A stretch of DNA of 14,793 nucleotides from an uncultured Mycoplasmatota bacterium (GCA_900553765.1 USET01000012.1:1-14793), one strand, 5' to 3'. Counted from the stretch's first letter, positions 8,101 to 14,793 are shown. The notes: generated by a model from the sequence alone, not told the origin. A program made the numbers and translations.

Positions 8101-8960
8101 TTTTTCCTCCTAAATAAGCATCTTACATATAACACTCCCAAAGATAATTTGTTCGTCATATATAACAATGCCATCTGCAATACATTTGCTTTCAGGTATT
8201 CTTTTACATAATACCTCTGACTGGATTTTAATATCCGATATTTTCTAATTTTGTTGACATTCTTATCTACCGTTACCGAATGATTATGTATCACGCGAAC
8301 ACGATTATCAATTGCTATTCTGTAGTTCGTTGCTGCTACTTTAGTTGAAAATATTTGTTCCTCGTAATATAAGAATGTTTGATCGTCAAAAAAATTAACT
8401 TTTTTTAATAGATCACTACTTACCATAAAGAAGCATCCAGACACAACGTCGACAAATGAAATATCATCTTGATAATGCGACTCGTGATATTGTAACCTCT
8501 TCTTTTTAAAATAACGGCTAATAAGTGGTAAGTTAAACAGGATTTCCGAATTCGCAGACGGAAGTCTCCATCCTCGATTCAAATTGCCATGTTCTTCAAT
8601 CACTGGAGCAATCACTCCAATTTTTTTCTTACCTATGTCTGATGAAAGTCGTTTTAAGTCTTCCTCACCTTTAATGATGACATCCGAGTTAGAAAAAATG
8701 ACATTACATTTTCCTACTTTTTTAATTAAGTATTTGGCTCCCGCATTTAATCCAGAAGCAAAGTGCCTGCTACTATTTTTAATTATAGTGATTTGATTAC
8801 TTTCAAACTCTTTCAACTTTTCTAGAGAATTATCGGTCGAATTATTATCAACAACTACAATTTCTTTTAAACATTTATAATCTTTGATGTTATTCAAAAG
8901 TTGTGAAGTCGTTTCAAAATCATTGTAATTTATAATAACAAAACAGATCTTTTTTTCCAT
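8097..8960 (-). CDS. Family 2 glycosyltransferase, first gene of the rhamnose operon
   Basis: This 287-residue protein has the GT-A fold of family 2. VIINYND (8-14) starts the nucleotide-binding half, [12 protein letters not shown] (34-45) carries the nucleotide-binding aspartate, and the usual DxD position reads NSD (91-93, in FSNSDV), as is common in WcaE and rhamnosyltransferase-like members. VSGCFFMV (173-180) and FLYYEEQIF (196-204) mark the acceptor side, the latter with EE at the usual catalytic ED position. It has no membrane spans, and the tail is basic (RRKK), suiting attachment to the inner membrane face. It probably adds a sugar, perhaps rhamnose, to the lipid-linked glycan; donor and acceptor are inferred only from the rfb genes directly downstream. 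I chose the ATG at 8960, which has GGGAG 5 nt upstream. The longer GTG start at 8981 would precede the expected transcript start. Confidence 0.88.
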   Translation of the reverse strand: MEKKICFVIINYNDFETTSQLLNNIKDYKCLKEIVVVDNNSTDNSLEKLKEFESNQITIIKNSSRHFASGLNAGAKYLIKKVGKCNVIFSNSDVIIKGEEDLKRLSSDIGKKKIGVIAPVIEEHGNLNRGWRLPSANSEILFNLPLISRYFKKKRLQYHESHYQDDISFVDVVSGCFFMVSSDLLKKVNFFDDQTFLYYEEQIFSTKVAATNYRIAIDNRVRVIHNHSVTVDKNVNKIRKYRILKSSQRYYVKEYLKANVLQMALLYMTNKLSLGVLYVRCLFRRKK

Positions 8961-8985
8961 TCTTTCTCCCACTTCCATCACTCAT

Positions 8986-9014
8986 ATTATAAAACATATT
9001 CTATGGTAATGCAA
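8986..9014 (-). promoter_or_regulatory. Main promoter of the glycosyltransferase-rfbACDB operon
   Basis: On the minus strand: -35 TTGCAT (9009-9014), a 17-nt spacer and a perfect -10 TATAAT (8986-8991). The transcript would begin near 8979, about 19 nt before the chosen ATG. No promoter-like sequence is evident in the short gaps between the five genes, so this one promoter probably serves them all down to the terminator at 4712-4736. Confidence 0.65.
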
Positions 9015-9075
9015 GCTTTCCGCCCTGTTTTTGCAATTCCAAACCTTTTAAATACTATGCTTTTTGAGGAAGATA

Positions 9076-9084
9076 TGATATGAT
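9076..9084 (+). promoter_or_regulatory. Probable extended -10 promoter of the O-antigen ligase-like gene
   Basis: TGATATGAT is an extended -10 (TGn plus TATGAT, 5 of 6) without a good -35. Transcription would start near 9091, some 20 nt before the ATG, with AGAGGTG as ribosome site. An alternative is TTGCAA (9031-9036), a 16-nt spacer and TACTAT (9053-9058). Either way the 151-bp gap 8961-9111 holds back-to-back promoters for the two arms of the locus. Confidence 0.45.
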
Positions 9085-9111
9085 GTTAACAAATAATAAA
9101 AGAGGTGTACC

Positions 9112-10290
9112 ATGAAGCAAAAAAGTCTAATCTATCTAAAATACTATATTTTCATTTTTCTATTTGCACAACCATTTTTAGATATGAGTGTTACGTTGCT
9201 TCCAGAAATTCCTCTTAGTACAGTTATTCGTGGACTAAGTCTCGTAATAGCACTTATTTATCTGATACTGACAAAACACTATAAATTTCTATGTTGTATT
9301 CTTTCTATTTTTTTGTGTTTTGTACTCCATTTTTACTTTCAAGATCGACTGGGGGAAAACTTAGACCTACTATTTAAATGGATCTATCTTCCTATCTTTG
9401 GATATTTCTTTCTCCATCTAGATGAATTTTCTTTTTCAAAGAAACATCTAACGATAGTCTATCTCGTATATATCAACGTTATTATTCTTACTTTTCTTAC
9501 CAACACAGGACTAGATTCCTATCGATTTGGAGATCGGAAAGGTGGATTTAGTGGATTATTTTTATCCGTCAATGAAATCAGTGCTATTATTATTGGATTG
9601 TTCCCAATTATTCTTTCTTATTTGGAAACACTTCCAAAAAAACGAGCTCTTATTTTCGTTATCATCGAAGTCATTCTTGCAGCTCTCATCGTCGGAACAA
9701 AAATCTTACTATTCGGATGCCTCTTCGTTCTACTCGTCAAGTTATTTCCGTTTCTCTATCGAAAATTTTCCGGTTTGTCCGTTAAAAAGAAGGTTGCTTC
9801 TACATTGATTACAATTGTCATCCTATGTGGTTCAATCTATGCCTTTACTTTTACAAATGTCTATAAAAACATGTTGATTCAAGCAAAGTTTTTTCACGTC
9901 GATGAAGTACAAGAGCTATTTTCTTATCACGGAATTAACAAAGTCATCTTTAATGATCGACTCGATTTTATTCAAGATAACTATGAAGTATACCGTTCTA
10001 CTTCTGCAGCAGATAAAATATTTGGACTCGGAAATTTATCTGATCAAAAACTAGTAGAAATCGATTGGTTTGATCTATGGTTCCGCTTTGGAATCGTCGG
10101 AATTGCAAGTTATATCACCATGTTCGTCTACTATCTAAAAAACAAAAAACTAACGAAGAACGGATATTTCGCACTCGTCTTATTTTTTGCTATTGCTACA
10201 ACATCAGGACATGTTCTCTTTTATCCAGCAGTTTGCATTTATATCGCTCTTCTATTTTTTCTCGAAGCAAAAAAAGAAACAGAATCATAG
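9112..10290 (+). CDS. Polytopic O-antigen ligase/polymerase-like (Wzy/WaaL superfamily) membrane protein
   Basis: The 392-residue protein is mostly hydrophobic, with about ten to twelve membrane segments (for example residues 8-28, 38-54, 84-103, 112-130, 147-170, 178-214, 228-248, 322-342, 352-384) and one long polar loop at about 249-320. That loop near the C-terminus is the hallmark of Wzy polymerases and O-antigen ligases. Family-like segments are FSGLFLSVNEISAI (146-159), GTKILLFG (195-202), FGLGNLSDQKLVEIDWFDLWFRFG (split over 304-327) and the TTSGHVLF segment (363-370). These enzymes use undecaprenyl-linked glycans outside the membrane, either polymerising repeats or transferring the chain to an acceptor; sequence alone does not separate the two. 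Divergent from the rhamnose operon, it is the likely polymerase or ligase of the locus. The start has AGAGGTG 5 nt upstream. Its last 6 nt overlap the end of prmC on the opposite strand. Confidence 0.78.
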   Translation: MKQKSLIYLKYYIFIFLFAQPFLDMSVTLLPEIPLSTVIRGLSLVIALIYLILTKHYKFLCCILSIFLCFVLHFYFQDRLGENLDLLFKWIYLPIFGYFFLHLDEFSFSKKHLTIVYLVYINVIILTFLTNTGLDSYRFGDRKGGFSGLFLSVNEISAIIIGLFPIILSYLETLPKKRALIFVIIEVILAALIVGTKILLFGCLFVLLVKLFPFLYRKFSGLSVKKKVASTLITIVILCGSIYAFTFTNVYKNMLIQAKFFHVDEVQELFSYHGINKVIFNDRLDFIQDNYEVYRSTSAADKIFGLGNLSDQKLVEIDWFDLWFRFGIVGIASYITMFVYYLKNKKLTKNGYFALVLFFAIATTSGHVLFYPAVCIYIALLFFLEAKKETES

Positions 10291-10303
10291 CTGTTTCTTT
10301 TTT
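10270..10303. terminator. Bidirectional terminator with both stop codons in its loop
   Basis: A perfect 13-bp inverted repeat (AAAAAAGAAACAG / CTGTTTCTTTTTT) flanks an 8-nt loop AATCATAG (10283-10290). The loop contains the plus-strand TAG of the ligase-like gene (10288-10290) and the minus-strand TGA of prmC (10285-10287). The stem ends in a T-run of 6 on the plus strand and 7 on the minus strand, so it can end transcription both ways between convergent genes. Confidence 0.8.
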
Positions 10304-11025
10304 GGTGTCACAATTAGAAAGCGATCTCTTCCACTCATATCCTGTTCCACTGAAATCTCTCGATCATTCAAATTTTGCTTTGCAATACTTATTAATGGAT
10401 CTTTCTGTAAATATCCTATTTCAAAAGCAAGTACCGAATCTTTCTTCATATAGTAGGAAACTTTTTCTAATATCTCCTCGTAACAAGAAAGTCCATGATG
10501 ATCTGCATATAATGCCAGTGCTGGTTCATACTTCTCTACTTTATCTTCGATAGGCTCTTCTGGATCGATATATGGTGGATTACTAATAATTAAATCATAT
10601 TCTCCTTCAACTGGATTCAAAAAATTTCCTTCTAACCAACGAATTTCAACTTCGTTTAACGTCCCGTTTCTTCGCGCTACTTTTAAAGCGTCAGGTGAAA
10701 GATCAACCGCAGTCACTTCTGCATCTGGATATATTTTTTTTAATGTGATTGCAATACAACCACTTCCGGTTCCTAAATCCAAAATTCTCTCTGGTGTTCG
10801 ATTCTTTTTTTTATAATACGAAACCACACGATAAATTAACTCTTCTGTTTCAAATCTAGGAATTAACACATCGGGTGTTACCTCGATCAAATTTCCATAA
10901 AAATCCACATTTCCTACAATATATTGCACAGGTTCCCCCGTTTCGAGACGTTTCACATCTTCTGTAAAAGTCTCAGGATTTCCATATTTCTTTAAATACT
11001 CTAAATCACTCATTCTGATAATCAA
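10285..11025 (-). CDS. prmC: Peptide chain release factor N5-glutamine methyltransferase
   Basis: PrmC (HemK) methylates the glutamine of the GGQ motif in release factors, using S-adenosylmethionine, and raises termination efficiency. Visible are GEPVQYIVG (residues 30-38), LIPRFETE (54-61), the SAM-binding DLGTGSG (83-89), the acidic ribose-binding position in AVDLS (106-110), and NPPY (149-152), which grips the target glutamine. The catalytic domain is complete, but only about 28 residues precede GEPVQY, compared with some 70 in E. coli PrmC, so the N-terminal helical recognition domain is very short. A TAA lies in frame just upstream, so it cannot be extended far. I chose the TTG at 11025, with AAAAGAG 5 nt upstream; the ATG at 11013 lacks a good ribosome site. 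It lies 22 nt after prfA, the usual arrangement, with no promoter between. Confidence 0.93.
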   Translation of the reverse strand: MIIRMSDLEYLKKYGNPETFTEDVKRLETGEPVQYIVGNVDFYGNLIEVTPDVLIPRFETEELIYRVVSYYKKKNRTPERILDLGTGSGCIAITLKKIYPDAEVTAVDLSPDALKVARRNGTLNEVEIRWLEGNFLNPVEGEYDLIISNPPYIDPEEPIEDKVEKYEPALALYADHHGLSCYEEILEKVSYYMKKDSVLAFEIGYLQKDPLISIAKQNLNDREISVEQDMSGRDRFLIVTPKKKQL

Positions 11026-11030
11026 AATGA

Positions 11031-11037
11031 CTCTTTT
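11031..11037 (-). promoter_or_regulatory. Shine-Dalgarno site favouring the prmC TTG start
   Basis: AAAAGAG on the minus strand ends 5 nt before the TTG at 11025. The first in-frame ATG (11013) lies 17 nt from this site, too far for normal initiation. The site is weak, which together with TTG suggests low prmC expression relative to prfA. Confidence 0.45.
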
Positions 11038-11047
11038 ATCGAGCCAT

Positions 11048-12106
11048 TTATTCTTCTCCTCTTAATTTTCTCGCTTGATCCTCGTTAATCAAAGCATCGA
11101 TGATTTCGTGTAAATTACCTTCCATAACACGATCTAATTGTTTTAATGTAAATCCAATACGGTGATCCGTTACACGATTTTGTGGATAGTTATACGTACG
11201 TATTTTTTCGCTACGATCTCCCGTTCCGATCTTACTTCTACGTTCCGCACCGACTTCTTTTTCATGTTCTTGCATCTTCAAATCGTAAAGACGTGCTTGT
11301 AAGATTTTAATTGCCTTTTCTTTATTTTTGATTTGAGAACGCTCTGTCTGTGAATAAACGACAAGTCCTGTTGGAATATGAGTTAAACGAACTGCCGAAT
11401 CGGTCGTATTTACTCCTTGTCCTCCACAACCACTACTACGAGTAATATCTACTCGAACATCATTCATGTCTAGTTCTGAATCTACTTCGTCAGCTTCTGG
11501 CATCACTAAGACTGTCGCCGTCGATGTATGAACACGCCCTTGTGTTTCTGTTTCTGGAACTCTTTGTACTCGGTGTGCTCCTGATTCGTATTTTAATTTA
11601 GAATATACGTTATCTCCTTTTACCATGAATTGGATCAAAGAATATCCACCAGCTTCTGAAGGATACTCTTCCAAAACCTCCGTTTTCCATCCTTCTTTTT
11701 CGGCATACTTCGTATACATACGGTATAAATCTCCCGCGAAGATGTTCGCTTCATCTCCACCAGCTGCACCACGAATTTCTACGATAACATTTTTTCCGTC
11801 ATTTGGATCTTTTGGAAGTAATATAATCTCTAATTCTTTATCCATCTTAGCTTTTTTATCTTCTAATAGAGCTAATTCTTCTTTCGCGATTTCTCCTAGT
11901 TCTGGATCGTGTAACATCTCTTTAGATTCTTCAATCCCTGAAAGTATTTTCTTATATTCTTGATAAGCTTCATAGGCTTCTTTTAAAGTTGCCTGCTCCT
12001 TTGTCAATTCCAATGTCTTCTTTACATTTGAAATATTTTCCGGCTTCATTATTTCTTCTGTTATTTCTTGATAACGCGCTTCGATCGCTTGTAATCTTTC
12101 TATCAT
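11048..12106 (-). CDS. prfA: Peptide chain release factor 1 (RF1)
   Basis: RF1 recognises UAA and UAG in the ribosomal A site and triggers release of the finished protein. The 352-residue protein is slightly shorter than E. coli RF1 (360). It has the N-terminal helical domain (about 1-100), VEIRGAAGGDEA (109-120), the codon-reading tripeptide PET (184-186, in RVPETETQGRVHTST), which is the PxT of RF1 rather than the SPF of RF2, and SSGCGGQGVN (224-233) with the GGQ catalytic loop (228-230). The C-terminal YNYPQNRVTDHRIG (305-318) is the family landmark. Q230 is the residue methylated by PrmC, encoded next. The ATG at 12106 has GGGAGGGA just upstream; a longer TTG-start frame reaching 12166 would begin inside the promoter. 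Confidence 0.97.
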   Translation of the reverse strand: MIERLQAIEARYQEITEEIMKPENISNVKKTLELTKEQATLKEAYEAYQEYKKILSGIEESKEMLHDPELGEIAKEELALLEDKKAKMDKELEIILLPKDPNDGKNVIVEIRGAAGGDEANIFAGDLYRMYTKYAEKEGWKTEVLEEYPSEAGGYSLIQFMVKGDNVYSKLKYESGAHRVQRVPETETQGRVHTSTATVLVMPEADEVDSELDMNDVRVDITRSSGCGGQGVNTTDSAVRLTHIPTGLVVYSQTERSQIKNKEKAIKILQARLYDLKMQEHEKEVGAERRSKIGTGDRSEKIRTYNYPQNRVTDHRIGFTLKQLDRVMEGNLHEIIDALINEDQARKLRGEE

Positions 12107-12137
12107 AGTATCCCTCCCGGTTTTAATTCGCACAAAA

Positions 12138-12166
12138 ATTATACTATATTTTAATAGAATACGCAA
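12138..12166 (-). promoter_or_regulatory. Promoter of prfA-prmC
   Basis: On the minus strand: -35 TTGCGT (12161-12166), a 17-nt spacer and a perfect -10 TATAAT (12138-12143). Transcription would start near 12131, giving a leader of about 25 nt before the prfA ATG. No hairpin terminator is visible between the upstream gene and this promoter, so read-through from 12209 is possible. Confidence 0.6.
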
Positions 12167-12208
12167 TTCTTTTCCTATTATATATCATACTTATACTATA
12201 CAAACGTA

Positions 12209-13909
12209 TTACATTTTTTTCGGTTTTCTCTTCTGTTCTGATTGCAATATTTCAATCATTTCATTTCGCAATTGAATATCCTTCTCTTCTGTTAATTCCA
12301 TCGCCTGCAATTCTTTTATACTTTCTAATCCACTTTGCGAACAAGCGTAACTTTCTAATTGATTCGGTCTCATTTGCATCAATAGTTGATACATTCTTTT
12401 CAATATTGTACTTTCTTTTGCATGGCGAACCGGCGCTTCGCTTTGTTCTTTAAGATTCTCTTCCTGAAAAGGAAAATCATGAAAACGCTCTACATTTACC
12501 AATGAAGATACCATTTTTTCTATATCTCCATGGTATTGATATTGTCCTTGAAACAAAACAATATCTTTGACAAATTGATCCATGCGCATCATCTCTCCAT
12601 TCCATAATTGAAGTTGTCCACCTCTCGGAATATAATTCACCATAACATCGTCTATGTATTTCTGTAATTCCCCTTTCGTTCCATTTGGAAACAATACTTG
12701 TTTCTTTTGTAGACTTTCTGGCAACATACGAGTTAAATAATATGTATCCCACGGCTCCTGTGGATGTCGTTCAAAGAAGTTTTGGCATTGCACCTCTTCC
12801 ATATAATCCTTCGCTACAATATTCTTTATTTCTGGACGAAAACAAATTTTTTCATCCCATAAGCGAGAGGAACGGAATGACTTTTGCAACTTCTCACGCC
12901 ACATCTTTCTTAATTTCGGAAAACACTGTGCAATCTCAGTATAATGTTGCCTCATAACATAACCCAGATCTCCTTTGGTTGCTAAAGTCTGAGCTTGTGT
13001 TAAGTATTCGTATACTGTAACTTCCCTCTCTTTATCATCCATCATTTTTCCCGTTTTATTTTCCTGTAACCAGTTTAAACATTCCAAAGTAAGTTCATGA
13101 AAACACTGCTCCAATCTTTTTTCTTGCATTCTTAATAATGTATGTGGAGACGTACCCGCAACAACAGACACATACCCAATCCACTCATCAATTCTGCCAC
13201 TAAAAACAGGAGGGTGTCCACATCGTTTTACTATCTTTGGATTCTCTTTTTGAATTTTTTTTAATATTTCTAGGTATGTACATAGATTCTCATGATCCGA
13301 TCCAATTTCAAGCATACGGATTTGACTTGTTTCCTTCGGTAACCAAATATAATATGGTATTTTCATTTCCTCGCAATACGAAATAAACTCATATATTACA
13401 GGTGCGATATCACTTGGGTCTAAATTTAACATCAATTGATGTTGGATTGACATTGGCTTTTCATTATGCGCATGTAAATTCCATGAACAAAGAAAACGCG
13501 CTTCTGTTCCTGACGATTCCCTTTCCCAAATATATTTTTCAAAATTTGGGCATTGCTTAAGCACCTCCAACTCCTCTTTCGCACAAGGAAATGTAATTTT
13601 GGATAATTGTTTTTGAAGTTCTTGTACTTCTTCTCTATTGGAGTTTAAAATATACTGACGCCAAAGATTCCACAAATAAGCTTCTAACTGTGATGATCCC
13701 ATCATATCAGATTTCTTTTTCTCCAGCTGCCAATCTAATAATGCACTTTCGATATTTACATCTCGAGGAGTATTAAGGATAAAGTCATTCGCATCAATCG
13801 TTGGCATCGCACTTTTTTCATAGAGCGACTCTAAAAAGGTCAAAACATCCTCATATTCTAGCGGATTTTTAATATGTTCATAGACCTCTTTTACCGTATT
13901 CCATTTCAT
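12209..13909 (-). CDS. Uncharacterised 566-residue protein
   Basis: I do not recognise a named family. The protein appears cytosolic, with no signal peptide or membrane segment; it is rich in Gln, Glu, Met and Trp and mainly helical in character. A central block stands out (about residues 158-262): LMLNLDPSDIAPVIYEF, then CEEMKIPYYIW (179-189), YLEILKKIQKENPKI (212-226), CGHPPVFSGRIDEWIGYVS (230-248) and a Ser/Thr-Arg helix (SPHTLLRMQ). This layout faintly recalls HopA1-type domains seen in Pseudomonas effectors and some lanthipeptide proteins (LN.xP...Y.K......P..f....GyaxE...S...R), but that is from memory and weak. The C-terminus is charged and ends KRKPKKM. The ATG at 13909 is set by GAGGTGG 5 nt upstream; a longer in-frame start at 13975 would lie upstream of the -10 box. 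It is divergent from the membrane protein at 14058 and upstream of prfA on the same strand. Confidence 0.75.
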   Translation of the reverse strand: MKWNTVKEVYEHIKNPLEYEDVLTFLESLYEKSAMPTIDANDFILNTPRDVNIESALLDWQLEKKKSDMMGSSQLEAYLWNLWRQYILNSNREEVQELQKQLSKITFPCAKEELEVLKQCPNFEKYIWERESSGTEARFLCSWNLHAHNEKPMSIQHQLMLNLDPSDIAPVIYEFISYCEEMKIPYYIWLPKETSQIRMLEIGSDHENLCTYLEILKKIQKENPKIVKRCGHPPVFSGRIDEWIGYVSVVAGTSPHTLLRMQEKRLEQCFHELTLECLNWLQENKTGKMMDDKEREVTVYEYLTQAQTLATKGDLGYVMRQHYTEIAQCFPKLRKMWREKLQKSFRSSRLWDEKICFRPEIKNIVAKDYMEEVQCQNFFERHPQEPWDTYYLTRMLPESLQKKQVLFPNGTKGELQKYIDDVMVNYIPRGGQLQLWNGEMMRMDQFVKDIVLFQGQYQYHGDIEKMVSSLVNVERFHDFPFQEENLKEQSEAPVRHAKESTILKRMYQLLMQMRPNQLESYACSQSGLESIKELQAMELTEEKDIQLRNEMIEILQSEQKRKPKKM

Positions 13910-13914
13910 TTTGT

Positions 13915-13921
13915 CCACCTC
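13915..13921 (-). promoter_or_regulatory. Shine-Dalgarno site fixing the start of the 566-residue protein
   Basis: GAGGTGG on the minus strand lies 5 nt before the ATG at 13909, and there is no comparable site before the longer in-frame start at 13975. Confidence 0.7.
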
Positions 13922-13934
13922 ATTTATTATCTTT

Positions 13935-13943
13935 ATTATAACA
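13935..13943 (-). promoter_or_regulatory. Extended -10 promoter of the 566-residue protein gene
   Basis: TGTTATAAT on the minus strand is an extended -10 with a perfect hexamer. The -35 position is only a T-run (TTTTTT). Transcription would begin near 13928, giving a leader of about 19 nt, similar to the other genes of the window. Confidence 0.55.
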
Positions 13944-14035
13944 CACTCTTTTTTTCTAAAAAACCTAGATATCAATCAAATGTATACTACAAAGTTTTTC
14001 AAGTCATTTTCCTTTCTTATTTTGACAAAATACGA

Positions 14036-14041
14036 TATAAT
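14036..14041 (+). promoter_or_regulatory. Possible -10 box of the coiled-coil membrane protein gene
   Basis: TATAAT in the 148-bp divergent gap, 16 nt before the ATG at 14058. The -35 position at 17 nt (TTTCTT) is poor. The expected transcript start near 14048 would leave a leader of only about 10 nt, so the true promoter may be elsewhere in the gap. Confidence 0.35.
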
Positions 14042-14057
14042 ATTGTAAGGTGATCAT

Positions 14058-14793
14058 ATGGATAGTAATAGAAAAAAAGAACTCATAAACTCTCTTGCGA
14101 ACGATGACAATTCATTTACAGAAATTATGAGTCGTAAAGAAAAAAGAAAAAGAGCAAAACAAAAAAAGTTCGAAGATCAACTGATCAAAGAGCTAGAGAA
14201 AAATAAGAGAAAAAGAATGAAAAAAGAACAAAAGGAAAGAGAAAAACAAAAAGCCAACGAAATTCATCCAGAAATAAAAAGACTAGAAGACACGATGAAA
14301 TTGCAACAACAACAGATGAACGAAATCAAGAAAGATCTAGAGGATACAAAACGACTATCATTACAACAGTCTGCCACAACTGATCATCAGAAACCAACCT
14401 CAAAAAAAGGCTGGGGAAATTTTTCTAAATTCTATCTATGCCTTATTTTCTTGTTAGTTGCTGGATTCCTTGGCTATAGTATTTATGATTCATTCCATCA
14501 AATCGATCAATTATTCATCATTATAAATAGTTCGCTCATCAGCGCTTTTGCAATATTCTTTATCTTAACAAGTTTGATTACAAAAGATTCGGCGAAAAAA
14601 AAGATGACGATTTTTACAACATTTATCTTAGTTGCTTTTATCGGTTTTCATATAGCAGTGAAAGCTAACCTTCTCATATTGCCACAACAAGCTTATATTC
14701 AAGATTTTTCTAACCAAACCATTGCGAAAGTTATCACTTGGGCAAGTGATAATAAAATTAAATTAAACTATGAATACGATTATAGTGACAATG
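14058..14793 (+). CDS. Coiled-coil membrane protein with probable PASTA-like outer domain (C-terminus beyond window)
   Basis: The first 245 residues are visible; the frame is open to the right edge. Residues 1-118 are hydrophilic and very rich in Lys, Glu, Gln and Arg, with a long probable coiled coil (about 25-105; EIMSRKEKRKRAKQKK, then EIKRLEDTMKLQQQQ). Three hydrophobic segments follow (about 124-143, 151-174, 184-203). With a cationic cytosolic N-terminus, the odd number puts the C-terminus outside. The visible end reads IQDFSNQTIAKVITWASDNKI and then LNYEYDYSDN; a (V/I)xDFxxxTxxxVxxWAxxNxI pattern followed by (E/Y)xxYS is how a PASTA domain begins. PASTA domains bind peptidoglycan or lipid II, usually on Ser/Thr kinases or penicillin-binding proteins; neither domain is visible here. 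AAGGTGATC is a good extended ribosome site 3 nt before the ATG. The membrane layout is sound; the PASTA call is tentative. Confidence 0.7.
   Translation, partial: MDSNRKKELINSLANDDNSFTEIMSRKEKRKRAKQKKFEDQLIKELEKNKRKRMKKEQKEREKQKANEIHPEIKRLEDTMKLQQQQMNEIKKDLEDTKRLSLQQSATTDHQKPTSKKGWGNFSKFYLCLIFLLVAGFLGYSIYDSFHQIDQLFIIINSSLISAFAIFFILTSLITKDSAKKKMTIFTTFILVAFIGFHIAVKANLLILPQQAYIQDFSNQTIAKVITWASDNKIKLNYEYDYSDN

Noticed and set aside
10077..10553. A 158-codon plus-strand frame across the end of the ligase-like gene and the end of prmC
   Set aside because: It overlaps two well-supported genes, runs through the terminator hairpin, has no ribosome site, and its product has no recognisable features.
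11036..11047. Tiny frame ATGGCTCGATAA (M-A-R-stop) directly after the prfA stop
   Set aside because: It shares the prfA ribosome context by chance, has no conservation evidence, and three codons give no support for function beyond possible weak coupling to prmC.
12107..12208. AT-rich TATA-like repeats between the 566-residue gene and prfA as a possible terminator
   Set aside because: No stem of useful length followed by a T-run can be drawn on either strand; only the prfA promoter is supported.
14022..14041. Consensus TTGACA (14022-14027) followed by TATAAT (14036-14041) upstream of the coiled-coil membrane protein
   Set aside because: The spacing is 8 nt instead of 16-18, so the two boxes cannot act together as one sigma-70 type promoter; only the -10 is kept as a weak candidate.
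1..14793. Mycoplasma-like code with TGA as tryptophan, considered because of the low GC
   Set aside because: TGA terminates prmC and the glycosyltransferase at 8097, and tryptophans at conserved sites (for example in RfbC and GH25) use TGG.

Overview
The window reads as low-GC Bacillota DNA (Bacilli or Erysipelotrichia-like; finer placement is a guess). The promoters are A/T-rich, the Shine-Dalgarno sites are strong, and the code is standard: TGA ends two genes and Trp is TGG. There are no rRNA, tRNA, CRISPR or insertion sequences. Genes are tightly packed and no gap exceeds about 150 bp.

Positions 1-10290 form a cell-surface polysaccharide locus. The core is a minus-strand operon driven from a promoter near 9000: a family 2 glycosyltransferase followed by rfbA, rfbC, rfbD and rfbB, the full four-enzyme route from glucose-1-phosphate to dTDP-L-rhamnose. 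The cistrons abut or overlap, and the operon ends at a hairpin terminator at 4712-4736. Downstream on the same strand, each with its own extended -10 promoter, are a membrane acyltransferase-3 protein and a secreted 1037-residue GH25 muramidase with seven Ig-like repeats. A second glycosyltransferase of rhamnosyltransferase type follows the muramidase by 14 nt and runs off the left edge. Divergent from the operon (9112-10290, plus strand) is a polytopic O-antigen ligase/polymerase-like protein. Together these suggest synthesis, polymerisation or ligation, acylation and wall accommodation of a rhamnose-containing surface glycan.

Positions 10285-12166 hold the housekeeping pair prfA (RF1) and prmC (the methyltransferase for its GGQ glutamine), on the minus strand. 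prmC converges on the ligase-like gene, with a 6-nt overlap set inside the loop of a probable bidirectional terminator.

Positions 12209-14793 hold a divergent pair of less characterised genes: a 566-residue protein I cannot assign, and a right-truncated membrane protein with a charged coiled-coil N-terminus, three membrane segments and the start of a probable PASTA-like outer domain.

The strongest leads for novelty are the unassigned 566-residue protein and the kinase-less PASTA-like membrane protein. The rest is a well-formed but conventional polysaccharide locus with some neat regulatory economy.
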